From Rossellomorea vietnamensis (lineage in GTDB: Bacteria > Bacillota > Bacilli > Bacillales > Bacillaceae_B): a stretch of 64,000 nt of DNA. How positions within the stretch are numbered: the stretch's first letter is position 1; each line of letters begins with the position of its first letter. The notes below the pieces were generated by a model. It did no database searches, was not told where the DNA came from, and saw only the letters and a list, made by a program, of their open reading frames with translations. Shown here one piece after another: positions 27,929-36,171 of this stretch. The translations under genes were made by a program, and so were the position numbers. The stretch is taken from NCBI RefSeq assembly GCF_008180615.1, contig NZ_VTEH01000001.1, positions 524,680-588,679 of the forward strand. Direction: 5' to 3'.

Positions 27929-28050
27929 AAAGCGGAAGCGCCCTGTTCAGCCCCGACAGGCAAATGTTCTCAAGAGAAAAAAAGGTGCTCTTCCTTTTAT
28001 TCTCTTGGGGTTATTTGACCCCGAGGGGCTGGGCGCTGCAGCTGGATGCA
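27929..28050 (+). repeat. Structured 115-bp repeat, copy 1 of a tandem pair
   Basis: AAAGCGGAAGCGCCCTGTTC, then AGCCCCGACAGGCAAATG, TTCTCAAGAGAAAAAAA, TTCTCTTGGGGTTATTTG and ACCCCGAGGGGCTGGGCGC. Outer GCGCC/GGCGC, AGCCCC/GGGGCT and inner CAAAT/ATTTG and TCTCAAGAGA/TCTCTTG arms are nested. It begins 5 bp after the clpE stop. Confidence 0.85.
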
Positions 28051-28052
28051 AC

Positions 28053-28162
28053 AAAAGCGGAAGCGCCCTGTTCAGCCCCGACAGGCAAATGTTCTCAAGA
28101 GAAAAAAAGGTGCTCTTCCTTTTATTCTCTTGGGGTTATTTGACCCCGAGGGGCTAAGTGCG
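28053..28162 (+). repeat. Structured 115-bp repeat, copy 2 of a tandem pair
   Basis: Nearly identical to 27929-28050 over its whole core, so this is a recent duplication. It is followed by GTGCGTTCC..GGAACGC, a further inverted repeat at about 28158-28198. Confidence 0.85.
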
Positions 28163-28250
28163 TTCCAGTACGGACCCCAGGGTGCTGAAACGGAACGCAG
28201 AGGCGATAGTTGAAGTTAGCCGTGAACACTGATTTATTAACTTTTTTAAC

Positions 28251-28290
28251 AAAAGAGGTACCTCCCAATTCAATGGGAGGTACCTCTTTT
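28251..28290. terminator. Bidirectional terminator between clpE and mhqR
   Basis: Perfect 16-bp stem AAAAGAGGTACCTCCC / GGGAGGTACCTCTTTT with an 8-nt loop, between convergent genes. Confidence 0.92.
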
Positions 28291-28318
28291 ATATCTTTCA
28301 TTGATAATACAGCCTCTT

Positions 28319-28768
28319 TTAATAAGATAAGTCTTTAATAGATAGGCCTACTCGTTTCAGCAGCTCGATTGCCGTGTCCTTTTCTCCTGTGTCAAGAACG
28401 GACATGAGCTTATGAATCTGCTGTTCATGGCGAGGAAAAAGCTCTCCGATGAATTTTTTCCCCTCTTCTGTGATCTGGGCATAGGTCACCCGGCGGTCAT
28501 TGGGGCAAGCCACCCGCCTGATTAACCCTTTCTTCTCAAGCTTATCCACTACATAAGTGATACTCCCGCTTGCCAGAAGGATTTTTCCGCCGATTTGCTG
28601 AAGAGGCTGATCCCCTTTATGGTAAAGCAATTCCAGAACGGCAAATTCCGTCATGTTCAACCCATTGTTTTGTATGAATACCTGTACATCCTCATTGATC
28701 GCCTTATAGGCACGTGACAATACAATGAAAAGCTTTAATGATTGTTCAATATCTTTTCTGTCTTCCAT
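28319..28768 (-). CDS. mhqR: MarR-family regulator MhqR (YkvE)
   Basis: About 149 aa. The winged-helix core reads LNMTEFAVLELLYHKGDQPLQQIG and LLASGSITYVVDKLEKKGLI, followed by the RRVxxxNDRRVT wing of MarR proteins. It is closest in pattern to B. subtilis MhqR, a repressor of quinone and catechol detoxification genes. It occupies the position next to clpE as in B. subtilis, where motAB lie between. The ATG at 28768 has GAAGGAA about 8 nt upstream; the ATG at 28777 would touch the site. No mhq target genes are in the window. Confidence 0.85.
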   Translation of the reverse strand: MEDRKDIEQSLKLFIVLSRAYKAINEDVQVFIQNNGLNMTEFAVLELLYHKGDQPLQQIGGKILLASGSITYVVDKLEKKGLIRRVACPNDRRVTYAQITEEGKKFIGELFPRHEQQIHKLMSVLDTGEKDTAIELLKRVGLSIKDLSY

Positions 28769-28798
28769 AGCTATCATTTCCTTCTATTATAGTTGTAC

Positions 28799-30370
28799 CT
28801 ATTTTACTACTTTCCAGTTATGGTTTACAGCCGCCTTGACTGTCTTGTGCTTCAGAAAATAGTTCGCAAGCATTTCCGCCATATCAATCTGGCTGGACTT
28901 TGTGATTGGCCGGTTTTTGAACATAGGATACTCTCCTCCGCCGCCTGCACGATAATTATTCATAACTACTTCGTATTTTTCATTCATCTCAACCGGCTTG
29001 CCATTATACTGCAGCCCTTCTATCCGTTTTCCAATTTCATTGCTGATGTTGATTCTATATTCAATACCTTCCCACATATCATAGTTATAATGCTGTGGCT
29101 TTGGCACTGAGAATGCAGGATTCACAATGACTTCTCCATTTTCGCCAACCAGAAAATATGAAGCGGAACGCTCCAAAGCTTCCTTCATATCTTTCCCGCT
29201 GATTTCGATAGCGGTCAATGTATTGGGGTATACATAGTTTGATACAATATCCCTCATGGTGACTGTACTCGGAAGCCCTTTTGCCGAGTTATTAAACAAC
29301 GCTGTATTGGAAATCTGCACACCCAGAGCATCCATTTGAACGTTATTGATAAATTCGACAAGCGGATGTTCAACCATTCTTGCCTGAAGAGGATCTTTGA
29401 TCGTCATATCACCTTCTATGAAGCCAATTGGCTGGTCGAGCCATTCCTGGGTGCTGGTTTCATACTTTTTCACCAGTTGAAGTACTTCTTCGTCCTCTTC
29501 TTCATACCCTGCTGGAAGAAGCTCTGATTTTTTTTCAACAATATGCCATCTGCCTTGACTATTTTCAAATGTTATATCTGCTTTACCCACATATTCACCA
29601 TTAAACCCTGGCTGCAGGATTAAAACATTATTAATCGTTCCTGCTAACTGGCGGTGCTGGTGCCCGGTTAACAGGACATCAATGCCCTCTATCTCTGTAC
29701 ACATCCTATAACCTTGATTCTCACTCGTGTGTGACTCAGTGGGCTTTCCTGATTGAGGATCATTTTCAAAACCTCCATGATAGGAAACAATGAGCACGTC
29801 GGGGTTTTCCTTCTCCCTTATATGATTCACCCAATTCTTTGCTGTCTCAAATGCGTCCGCAAAATCCAGATCTGGAATATGCTCTGGATTTTCCCAATTG
29901 GGTATATAGTGAGTGGTTACACCGAGTACTGCTGCTTTAAGCCCGCTGCCGAATTCCTTTATGATATAGGGCGTCCCAAAGTACGGCCTTCCTGTAGACT
30001 TATCGAGGATGTTTGCAGAAAGCCACGGAAAGGAAGATTGTTCGGCAGCTCCTTGCATGATGGGAAGTCCGTAATTAAATTCATGATTCCCGATTACTGC
30101 TGCATCATATTGAAGATGGTTAAGTACTTCTATCATAGGGTTAGGTTCAGAACTCCTATATTTAACATAATGATAGGTAAGCGGAGTCCCTTGGATGATA
30201 TCACCATTGTCTATAGTTAAAACGTGATCATTTCTACTTCTAAATTTTTTAATAATTGCTGCTGCCTTGCCCAAGCCCAGAGGCTGAATTTCATTTGTAC
30301 CATAATTAACAGGAAAAATATTCCCATGAACATCACTTGTTTCTAATATCGTTAAGGTTATTTGTGACAT
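28799..30370 (-). CDS. Cytosolic metallophosphatase / 5'-nucleotidase-family protein
   Basis: About 523 aa. The N-terminal metallophosphoesterase domain (about 5-235) has the metal-ligand motifs TSDVHGN, DNGDIIQG, IGNHEFNYG and LTGHQHR. The C-terminal 5'-nucleotidase domain covers about 320-490 (NNSAKG, YNGKPV, NNYRAGGGGEYPMF). Relatives are 2',3'-cyclic-nucleotide phosphodiesterase/3'-nucleotidase and UDP-sugar hydrolase. Unlike most of these it has no signal peptide or cell-wall anchor, so it should act in the cytoplasm. It lies 270 bp downstream of phnE with a terminator between. GGAGG sits before a double ATG; the second is chosen for spacing. Confidence 0.82.
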   Translation of the reverse strand: MSQITLTILETSDVHGNIFPVNYGTNEIQPLGLGKAAAIIKKFRSRNDHVLTIDNGDIIQGTPLTYHYVKYRSSEPNPMIEVLNHLQYDAAVIGNHEFNYGLPIMQGAAEQSSFPWLSANILDKSTGRPYFGTPYIIKEFGSGLKAAVLGVTTHYIPNWENPEHIPDLDFADAFETAKNWVNHIREKENPDVLIVSYHGGFENDPQSGKPTESHTSENQGYRMCTEIEGIDVLLTGHQHRQLAGTINNVLILQPGFNGEYVGKADITFENSQGRWHIVEKKSELLPAGYEEEDEEVLQLVKKYETSTQEWLDQPIGFIEGDMTIKDPLQARMVEHPLVEFINNVQMDALGVQISNTALFNNSAKGLPSTVTMRDIVSNYVYPNTLTAIEISGKDMKEALERSASYFLVGENGEVIVNPAFSVPKPQHYNYDMWEGIEYRINISNEIGKRIEGLQYNGKPVEMNEKYEVVMNNYRAGGGGEYPMFKNRPITKSSQIDMAEMLANYFLKHKTVKAAVNHNWKVVK

Positions 30371-30447
30371 CATTTACCTCCAGCATTCTCTCATAATCAT
30401 ATTGTATCAAATTTCTCCCCGATTGTACTATACAGCTAATTGGATCT

Positions 30448-30535
30448 AAAAGCTGTTTTCACATATATTACTTCTTTCGGGTAACCCCGCTTACTAAGAG
30501 TTCACTCTCTAGGGAAAAGAGCCATCTACAAACAA
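30448..30535. repeat. MITE-like element, left half
   Basis: AAAAGCTGTTTTCACATATA, then CTTCTTTCGGGTAA, CTTACTAAGAG and CTCTAGGGAAAAGAGC follow the order of the left half of the element at 49029-49224. The right half is missing. Confidence 0.6.
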
Positions 30536-30591
30536 ACTGCAAGCTGAAGATAGAGTCCATTATTAATAATACCAATTTCAATAGCACCAAT

Positions 30592-30635
30592 ATAAAAAAG
30601 GCTGCCCAAGGTTTACCCTTTTTGGACAGCCTTTA
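30592..30635 (-). terminator. Rho-independent terminator of the phn operon
   Basis: On the minus strand AGGCTG-CCAA / TTGG-CAGCCTTTTTT, right after the stop of the second phnE. Confidence 0.85.
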
Positions 30636-30638
30636 TTC

Positions 30639-31436
30639 TTAAACGATTCGTCTCCTGATGGCTGACGAAACAAAATCGATGATGGTAACCACAATGATAA
30701 TGACAAGCAGTATCAGACCCATTTGTTCCCAGTTTCTGTTCATCTGGGCAAATTGAATCAACGTACCGATTCCGCCTGCACCTACAATTCCAAGGATCGT
30801 AGAAGCACGAACGTCGATTTCAAATCGGTAGATAGCATAGGAAAGAAACTCAGGAATGATTTGCGGAATGATTCCATGAAATAAAATCTGAATTTTATTG
30901 GCTCCGCTTGCTTCCATAGCTTCAACGATATTGAAATCGATTGATTCTAACACTTCTGAATACAGCTTGCCCAGCATCCCAGTAGAGCCGATTGCGATGG
31001 CAAGGACCCCTGCAAACGGATTCGGCCCTACCGCTACTACAAATAGAATCGCCAGAATCAAGTCAGGGAAAGCCCTGATTGCACTCAGAATCCATTTACC
31101 TATTGTTGTAAGAACCTTGCTGTTCGTCATATTGGAAGCAGCAAGGAATCCAAGGGGAATGGCTATGATAGCAGCCATCAAAGAGCCAGCGAAAGCAATG
31201 TATAATGTTTCAACCATCGCTGTCCATACTTTCCCTATTGCAGACCAATCGGGATTAAAAAGCTTGGGTATGACTCTAGTGAAATTGCTGGTCATACGCT
31301 CAAATGCTCTTCCCCAATCGATGTCGATTCCCATGAAAGTCCAAACATATAGAAGAACAACTGCTATAAAGGCAGCCCATTTTTTAATCAAACTTACAGG
31401 CGAACGCTTTTTCTTAGGAGGTAATATCATTTCCAT
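30639..31436 (-). CDS. phnE: Phosphonate-type ABC transporter permease PhnE (second copy)
   Basis: 265 aa inner-membrane permease with about six helices and the EAA-type loop EAMEASGANKIQILFHGIIPQ that contacts the ATPase. VRASTILGIVGAGGIGTLI is the typical PhnE C-terminal motif. GGGAGG lies about 9 nt before the ATG, which abuts the stop of the first phnE. Two different PhnE subunits probably form a heterodimeric channel with PhnC. The substrate may be phosphonate, phosphite or a phosphate ester; no C-P lyase genes are nearby. Confidence 0.9.
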   Translation of the reverse strand: MEMILPPKKKRSPVSLIKKWAAFIAVVLLYVWTFMGIDIDWGRAFERMTSNFTRVIPKLFNPDWSAIGKVWTAMVETLYIAFAGSLMAAIIAIPLGFLAASNMTNSKVLTTIGKWILSAIRAFPDLILAILFVVAVGPNPFAGVLAIAIGSTGMLGKLYSEVLESIDFNIVEAMEASGANKIQILFHGIIPQIIPEFLSYAIYRFEIDVRASTILGIVGAGGIGTLIQFAQMNRNWEQMGLILLVIIIVVTIIDFVSSAIRRRIV

Positions 31437-32242
31437 TACACAATCGCCTCCCTAATCTTGGTACTAATGTATTCAATAATAACTACCACTGCAAAGATGA
31501 CCAGGATGATCAACATTGCATTAGGATAATTATAAAACTTAAGCTGCTGGCTGAGCACCAGACCGATACCTCCAGCCCCTACAAGGCCTAATACTACCGA
31601 AGCCCTTATATTAATTTCGAACACATACAAAACGAATGACGTAAATTGAGGAAGAACCTGCGGAACAAGGGCGAAAGCTATACTTTGTAAAGTATTGCTT
31701 CCGGATGCCTGCATAGCCTCAATCGGATTCATATCAACAGACTCAATTGTCTCACTGATCAATTTAGCAAGGATGCCCAAGGAGAAAATGATTAGTGCTA
31801 CAATCCCTGGGAAGATTCCTATTCCGAATAATCCAACAAAAATGACAGCGAGGACCATATCCGGAACCGTCCGCAAGATATTCAAAACACTTCTTACGAA
31901 TGTATAAAGAACTTTATTCGTCGTAATGTTCTGGGCAGCAAGCAGGCTCAAAGGCACACAAAGGATTGCTGCTACTGTTGTAGCTACAATTGCCATTTGT
32001 ATGGTTTCTGCCATAGGTTCGACAATATGTTCGAACACAGCAAAATTTGGAGGGAAGAACTTTGCGATAACCCTTCCCATATTAGGGATTCCCTCAATTA
32101 AATCAGGTAATGTCGCATTTGTCTTAATTGTACTTAGGATATAAAACCCTAATATGACTGCAAAGATGGCAGTTAAACGTGCTTTTGCCTTTCCCGGAAG
32201 AAGAGAAGGCGAAAAAGTTCCTTTTTCCTGAACATTTTTCAC
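31436..32242 (-). CDS. phnE: Phosphonate-type ABC transporter permease PhnE (first copy)
   Basis: 268 aa, about six helices, EAA loop EAMQASGSNTLQSIAFALVPQ and INIRASVVLGLVGAGGIG near the C-terminus. It is a paralogue of the neighbouring phnE rather than a recent duplicate, since the two share only the core motifs. The GTG start overlaps the phnC stop as GTGA, with GGAGGTG 5-7 nt upstream, so it is translationally coupled. Confidence 0.9.
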   Translation of the reverse strand: MKNVQEKGTFSPSLLPGKAKARLTAIFAVILGFYILSTIKTNATLPDLIEGIPNMGRVIAKFFPPNFAVFEHIVEPMAETIQMAIVATTVAAILCVPLSLLAAQNITTNKVLYTFVRSVLNILRTVPDMVLAVIFVGLFGIGIFPGIVALIIFSLGILAKLISETIESVDMNPIEAMQASGSNTLQSIAFALVPQVLPQFTSFVLYVFEINIRASVVLGLVGAGGIGLVLSQQLKFYNYPNAMLIILVIFAVVVIIEYISTKIREAIV

Positions 32243-33012
32243 TCTTCTACACCTCCGCGCAAATCGTCCTCGCGAATCGCACGACCATAAATTTGCTCAA
32301 AGGTTTTTTCCGTTACTTCTGAAACCGGACCGTCAAATACTACTTCCCCGGCCCTCATACCAATGATACGGTCAGCGTATTCCATTGCCATATCAATAAA
32401 GTGAAGGTTGACGATAGTCGTGATATTATCCTCTTTATTGATCTTCTTCAAATAAGTCATTACCTGATGAGAAGTAGGAGGATCCAGTGAAGCGACTGGC
32501 TCATCAGCCAGGATGTACTTTGGCTTCTGCGTAAGAACACGCGCAATACTTACCCTTTGCTGCTGGCCGCCGCTCAATTCGTCAGCTCGATTATATAGTT
32601 TTTCTTCTATATTGACACGCTTAAGACTTTCATAAGCAAGCGCGAGGTCTTCTTTTTTAAATAGATTGAAGATGGAACGAAGTGTCCCTGTATATCCCAA
32701 TCTGCCTGCCATAACATTCTTCAAAACATTCGAGCGTTTCACTAAGTTATAATTCTGAAAGATCATGCCTACTTTTGTTCTAAGCTTTCGGAGATCTCCG
32801 CCCTTGTACTTTAGAATGTTCTGTTTATCTACCAAGAGTTCACCTTCTGTAGGTGTAACCAATCTATTGATGCTTCGAATGAATGTAGATTTTCCTGCCC
32901 CGGACAGACCTACAATCACTACAAATTCACCTTCATTGATTTTGACATTAACATTCTTAAGCCCTTTGGTTCCATTTGGATACACTAGTGAAATGTCTTT
33001 GAACTCAATCAT
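32239..33012 (-). CDS. phnC: Phosphonate-type ABC transporter ATPase PhnC
   Basis: 257 aa ABC ATPase: Walker A GLSGAGKSTFIRSINRL, Q-loop MIFQNYNLV, signature LSGGQQQRVSIARVL, Walker B YILADEPVASLDP, and the switch His in VNLHFIDMAMEYADRI. The last pattern and the EIYGR-type tail are typical of PhnC. AAGGGGG lies 7 nt upstream of the ATG. A terminator-like hairpin separates it from phnD, so it is probably expressed below the binding protein. Confidence 0.93.
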   Translation of the reverse strand: MIEFKDISLVYPNGTKGLKNVNVKINEGEFVVIVGLSGAGKSTFIRSINRLVTPTEGELLVDKQNILKYKGGDLRKLRTKVGMIFQNYNLVKRSNVLKNVMAGRLGYTGTLRSIFNLFKKEDLALAYESLKRVNIEEKLYNRADELSGGQQQRVSIARVLTQKPKYILADEPVASLDPPTSHQVMTYLKKINKEDNITTIVNLHFIDMAMEYADRIIGMRAGEVVFDGPVSEVTEKTFEQIYGRAIREDDLRGGVEE

Positions 33013-33083
33013 GATGAGACCCCCTTCAATCCTGAAAAATAGAGTAATATGAGTAATATAGTATAAGTGCTTGTTTTAGACAT

Positions 33084-33110
33084 AAAAAAGGGGGAAGCAA
33101 CCTCCCCCTA
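33084..33110 (-). terminator. Intercistronic hairpin/attenuator between phnD and phnC
   Basis: On the minus strand GGGGGAGG-TTGC-TTCCCCC is followed by TTTTTT. It lies within the operon, so it likely reduces read-through from phnD into phnCEE. Confidence 0.8.
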
Positions 33111-33142
33111 GATTGCAATTCTATTAAGTTGAAGATTCTATA

Positions 33143-34099
33143 TTAGAATGAGATAGAATCTTTGAATTTTTCGTAAGTGTCTTTAACTACTTGATATTCT
33201 TCATCACTAGCTTCCGTGATTTCATCCCAGCTGTATACTTCATTCATGATTTCGATCATTTCCGGATCATCGTTAAATGAAAGGAATGCTTCTTTAATTT
33301 TTTGTTGGAACTCATCATCCAACTCTTTAGTAACGGAAATTGTATCATTTGGAATATCAGTTGTATGTCCGATAACTTTAAGTTTTTCCTCGATATCAGG
33401 ATATTCTTCAGTTAAAGTCGTACGAACATCATCAAAAGTAGTGGCAACATCAGCATCACCTTCATAAACAGCGATAGCTGCTGAATCATGTCCGCCTGCT
33501 TGAATTCCGTCAGAGAAGAATTCTGTTTGTAACGCTTGAGCACTTTCGATATCAAATTCTTCCATCAATTGTGCAGCAGGGAATAAGAATCCAGAAGTGG
33601 ATGCAGCATCAGGGTAAGCCCAGATTTTCCCTTCCAAATCTTCAAGAGATTCAATTCCAGAATCAGCTTGAACAACGTATTGTGCTTTGTAAGTTCCGCT
33701 GCCATGACGAACTGATTTAAGAATAACTTCTACGTCATATTGCTCATTGGCTAAAACATATCCGAAAGCTGGAATGAATCCAACTTGAACTTCGTTAGAA
33801 CCCATTGCTTCGATAAGAGCAGTGTAATCAGTCATCGTTTTTCCTTCTACTTCTACTCCCAATTCTTCCCCTAAACGATCAGCTAAAGGTTGAACGGTAT
33901 CCGCGATGGTTTCAGAGTCCTGAGAAGGCACAAATCCCATAACTATACTATCTGGAGTTTCCTGGCCTGCTGTATCACCTTCACCGCTGTTCCCAGTGCT
34001 GCCTTCATTTGAAGCATTGTTACCGCCGTTGTTAGTTCCGCAAGCAACTAGTCCTGCAGCCAACAAAAGTACTAGCAAAAAACTGAAAAGCTTTTTCAT
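33143..34099 (-). CDS. phnD: Phosphonate-type substrate-binding lipoprotein PhnD
   Basis: 318 aa. It has a lipoprotein signal peptide with lipobox GLVAC (Cys20) and then a Gly/Asn/Ser-rich linker. The mature part is a periplasmic-binding-type domain (MGFVPSQDSETIAD, GFIPAFGYVLAN, SASTSGFLFPAAQLME, HDSAAIAVYEGDADVA), the PhnD/PtxB family. It should sit on the outer face of the membrane and deliver substrate to PhnE. GGGAGG lies 9 nt upstream of the ATG. It is the first gene of the operon. The promoter region (34100-34330) is very AT-rich, with repeated TTGTAA/TTTACA words, but I cannot call a Pho box with confidence. Confidence 0.93.
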   Translation of the reverse strand: MKKLFSFLLVLLLAAGLVACGTNNGGNNASNEGSTGNSGEGDTAGQETPDSIVMGFVPSQDSETIADTVQPLADRLGEELGVEVEGKTMTDYTALIEAMGSNEVQVGFIPAFGYVLANEQYDVEVILKSVRHGSGTYKAQYVVQADSGIESLEDLEGKIWAYPDAASTSGFLFPAAQLMEEFDIESAQALQTEFFSDGIQAGGHDSAAIAVYEGDADVATTFDDVRTTLTEEYPDIEEKLKVIGHTTDIPNDTISVTKELDDEFQQKIKEAFLSFNDDPEMIEIMNEVYSWDEITEASDEEYQVVKDTYEKFKDSISF

Positions 34100-34555
34100 T
34101 CTCTTTTTCCTCCCTAGAAAACTTTTTCTATCACGTTACAAATTTATTATGACTTACAACTGTAATTTCCGCTATACTATTTTGATTTTTTTTACAATTT
34201 CTTTATAATTTTTGTCGAGATATAGGTTTATGCCGATAAAAACTACAGTTTAATGCAATTATTTCGATCTATTTTTACGCAGCCTTCATATTTTCTTTAC
34301 ATTATTAGGGAGAAGGTTAAAACAGAGAATGATTCATTGAAAAGTATAGAGAGATTTCTGATTTCGTTGGCTAGGCTTGCCACAAAGAAGTTATGAAGTT
34401 TTTTAAAGATTCTTTGTAAGCAGTGAATCTGCCACCTTCCAGATTGAAGAAATTTCATGCGAGAGAATATTCAAGTAACTCACTTGCCCTCAATATCCAG
34501 TGATAGATGCTCTTTATTTATTAGGAGAATAACCGCTGAATTTTTATGCAAATTA

Positions 34556-34586
34556 AAATGTCCCCACTTTTATCTTTGGGGACATT
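34556..34586 (-). terminator. Terminator of spo0E
   Basis: On the minus strand AATGTCCCCA / TGGGGACATTTT. Its first arm overlaps the end of the spo0E coding region. I see nothing in 34200-34550. Confidence 0.82.
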
Positions 34587-34770
34587 CCGCACTTTTAATA
34601 ATATTTAACTCCTGATACTTAGTGATCAGCTTGTCCAGCTCCTGGCTGATCCTAACTGTTCTATAATCGTTCAATCCATAACGGGCACCTATTCTCAACA
34701 TGGTTTTTTGTTTTATGGAAATTTTATGTAAAATAACTTTTTCAGAGGCTGTTTCACGGGTAGTAATCAT
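34570..34770 (-). CDS. spo0E: Spo0E-family aspartyl-phosphate phosphatase
   Basis: About 66 aa. The motif SQELDKLITKYQ, preceded by a helix beginning KTMLRIGARYG, is the helix-loop-helix signature of the Spo0E family, which dephosphorylates Spo0A-P and so delays sporulation. The ATG at 34770 has AGGTGAG about 9 nt upstream. It lies between mhqR and ogt-kinE, the location of spo0E in B. subtilis, but it is shorter than that protein (85 aa), so the exact paralogue is inferred from position. Confidence 0.8.
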   Translation of the reverse strand: MITTRETASEKVILHKISIKQKTMLRIGARYGLNDYRTVRISQELDKLITKYQELNIIKSAECPQR

Positions 34771-34888
34771 TGAGTTTCTCACCTTTCTTCTCTATGAATT
34801 TTCACAAATTGAATTCCTATTCATAATTAAATGTACTTTTGAAGTATGCCAACTTCAGGGATAAAAGTAAATAGAATCGCTAAAACAA

Positions 34889-34921
34889 GACAAAAATCCC
34901 CAGTCTTCTTCGTCTGGGGAG
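34889..34921 (-). terminator. Terminator (second hairpin after the ArsR gene)
   Basis: On the minus strand TCCCCAGAC-GAAGAAGACTGGGGATTTTTG; a 6-bp GC-rich stem with a good T run. Confidence 0.75.
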
Positions 34922-34944
34922 CATCGATATGACGATAAACGACA

Positions 34945-34977
34945 AAATCCTCAATCATTTCTCAGATTGAGGATTCA
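34945..34977 (-). terminator. Terminator (first hairpin after the ArsR gene)
   Basis: AATCCTCAATC / GATTGAGGATT stem with an 8-nt loop, directly after the stop codon at 34983; a TTTT run follows on the minus strand. Confidence 0.75.
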
Positions 34978-34982
34978 AACAG

Positions 34983-35570
34983 TCAGTCAATAGTTGCCCA
35001 CATTTCCTTGGGATTCACTTCATAGATACCATTCTCTCTATACATATAATGATTTATAATAAATTCCCTTCTAATGGTCGCATAATCTTCGTGGAATTTT
35101 TTAATGTACTCATTAATCTCCTTTTCTTCATATTTTACACCAGGCTTTAATCCTTCCATCAGATGCTCAAATACAAATAATTTCTTTTTCCTCTGAGCAG
35201 GAATTCCCTTTAATGTTCCATCATTCATAAAAAAGTTATTTAAGACCTTTTGTTTTTCTTTTTGCCTCTTCTCCATTTCTTCTTCATCCCCCTTTTTTTC
35301 TTTGGCCATATTCATTAGCACATTTCCATGATGCTTGATGACCTTTTTATTCAAGTGATAATACAGAGAATTTTTGTCCCTGAGAGAATATACGAGGTTG
35401 ATTTCCCTCAATTTTGTTAAGTGATGTGAAATTGTCGGCGCAGTAAGCCCCAGCTTGCCGGCAATCGCCAAACCATGAAGAGGCCCTTCTTTAAGAAGTG
35501 TGATGATCTTAAGCCTTGTTGGATCTCCCATTGTTTTATAGAAAGAAACTTGTTTATCAAGCTGCAACAT
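34983..35570 (-). CDS. ArsR-type HTH regulator with DUF2087 domain
   Basis: 195 aa. The N-terminal ArsR-like winged helix (about 5-85) contains MGDPTRLKIITLL and GLTAPTISHHLTKLREINLV. No metal-binding CxC pair is visible, so it is not a classical metal sensor. After a charged linker (about 90-110) comes a C-terminal DUF2087 domain (LKGIPAQRKKKLFVFEHL, RREFIINHYMYRENGIYEVN). GGGGG precedes the ATG closely; the next codon, TTG, has better spacing. The three-copy operator just upstream suggests autoregulation. The ligand is unknown. Confidence 0.85.
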   Translation of the reverse strand: MLQLDKQVSFYKTMGDPTRLKIITLLKEGPLHGLAIAGKLGLTAPTISHHLTKLREINLVYSLRDKNSLYYHLNKKVIKHHGNVLMNMAKEKKGDEEEMEKRQKEKQKVLNNFFMNDGTLKGIPAQRKKKLFVFEHLMEGLKPGVKYEEKEINEYIKKFHEDYATIRREFIINHYMYRENGIYEVNPKEMWATID

Positions 35571-35579
35571 AATCCCCCT

Positions 35580-35623
35580 ATCTAATTAGATATTTATCTA
35601 ATTCAATACTCATCTAATTAGAT
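35580..35623. promoter_or_regulatory. Three 16-bp iterons, probable operator of the ArsR-DUF2087 gene
   Basis: ATCTAATT occurs at 35580, 35596 and 35612, exactly 16 bp apart. The first and third copies extend to the palindrome ATCTAATTAGAT. It starts about 10 bp upstream of the start codon, so it overlaps the likely 5' UTR or promoter. A regulator binding in a phased way is inferred. Confidence 0.75.
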
Positions 35624-36171
35624 GAAATTGTCAATGATTTTCTTCTTACTTTTAAACCAGTGACAATTACCCTAACAGAGTTTTCATCCAGGAACACCGA
35701 TCTCTCTCCCGTTAGAACAGAACTAAATTAAACAATGTTTTCGTTTTGGCTGGTGCGGCTGGATGCACGATAAATAAAGGACTTTTTTTAGGGCAGCGGG
35801 AAAGAGAATAGTCTGCAAGGCGCAGCTTTAAGATCATAGTGAAGAAATAAAAAAAGCCTCTAAAAGAGACTTAATCATCTGAAGGAGACTGAAAATATAC
35901 CGATTTTAGTATTGGATTCTTTTTTACAAAGAAAAAATCAATTCCACTTCCATAAATCGGAAGAAGGGTTGATTTTATTCTTAAAACCCACTGAATTTGT
36001 TACTCTTTTTATCCCATTGGGCTTAGAGTCTTTTACTGATTTTTGGAACATTCGTCTGCCGGGCCTTGGAAGTTACTTTCTCAACTAGTGGTTGGAAAGA
36101 TGTCGATTGCAGGATTTAGAATAGGGACCAGCGGTAACGAACAGCCATTTTCAGCACTTTGGCTAGTAATA

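Noticed and set aside
34100..34330. PhoP binding boxes before phnD
   Set aside because: TTGTAA and TTTACA words are present, but the regular direct-repeat spacing of a Pho box could not be shown in such AT-rich DNA.
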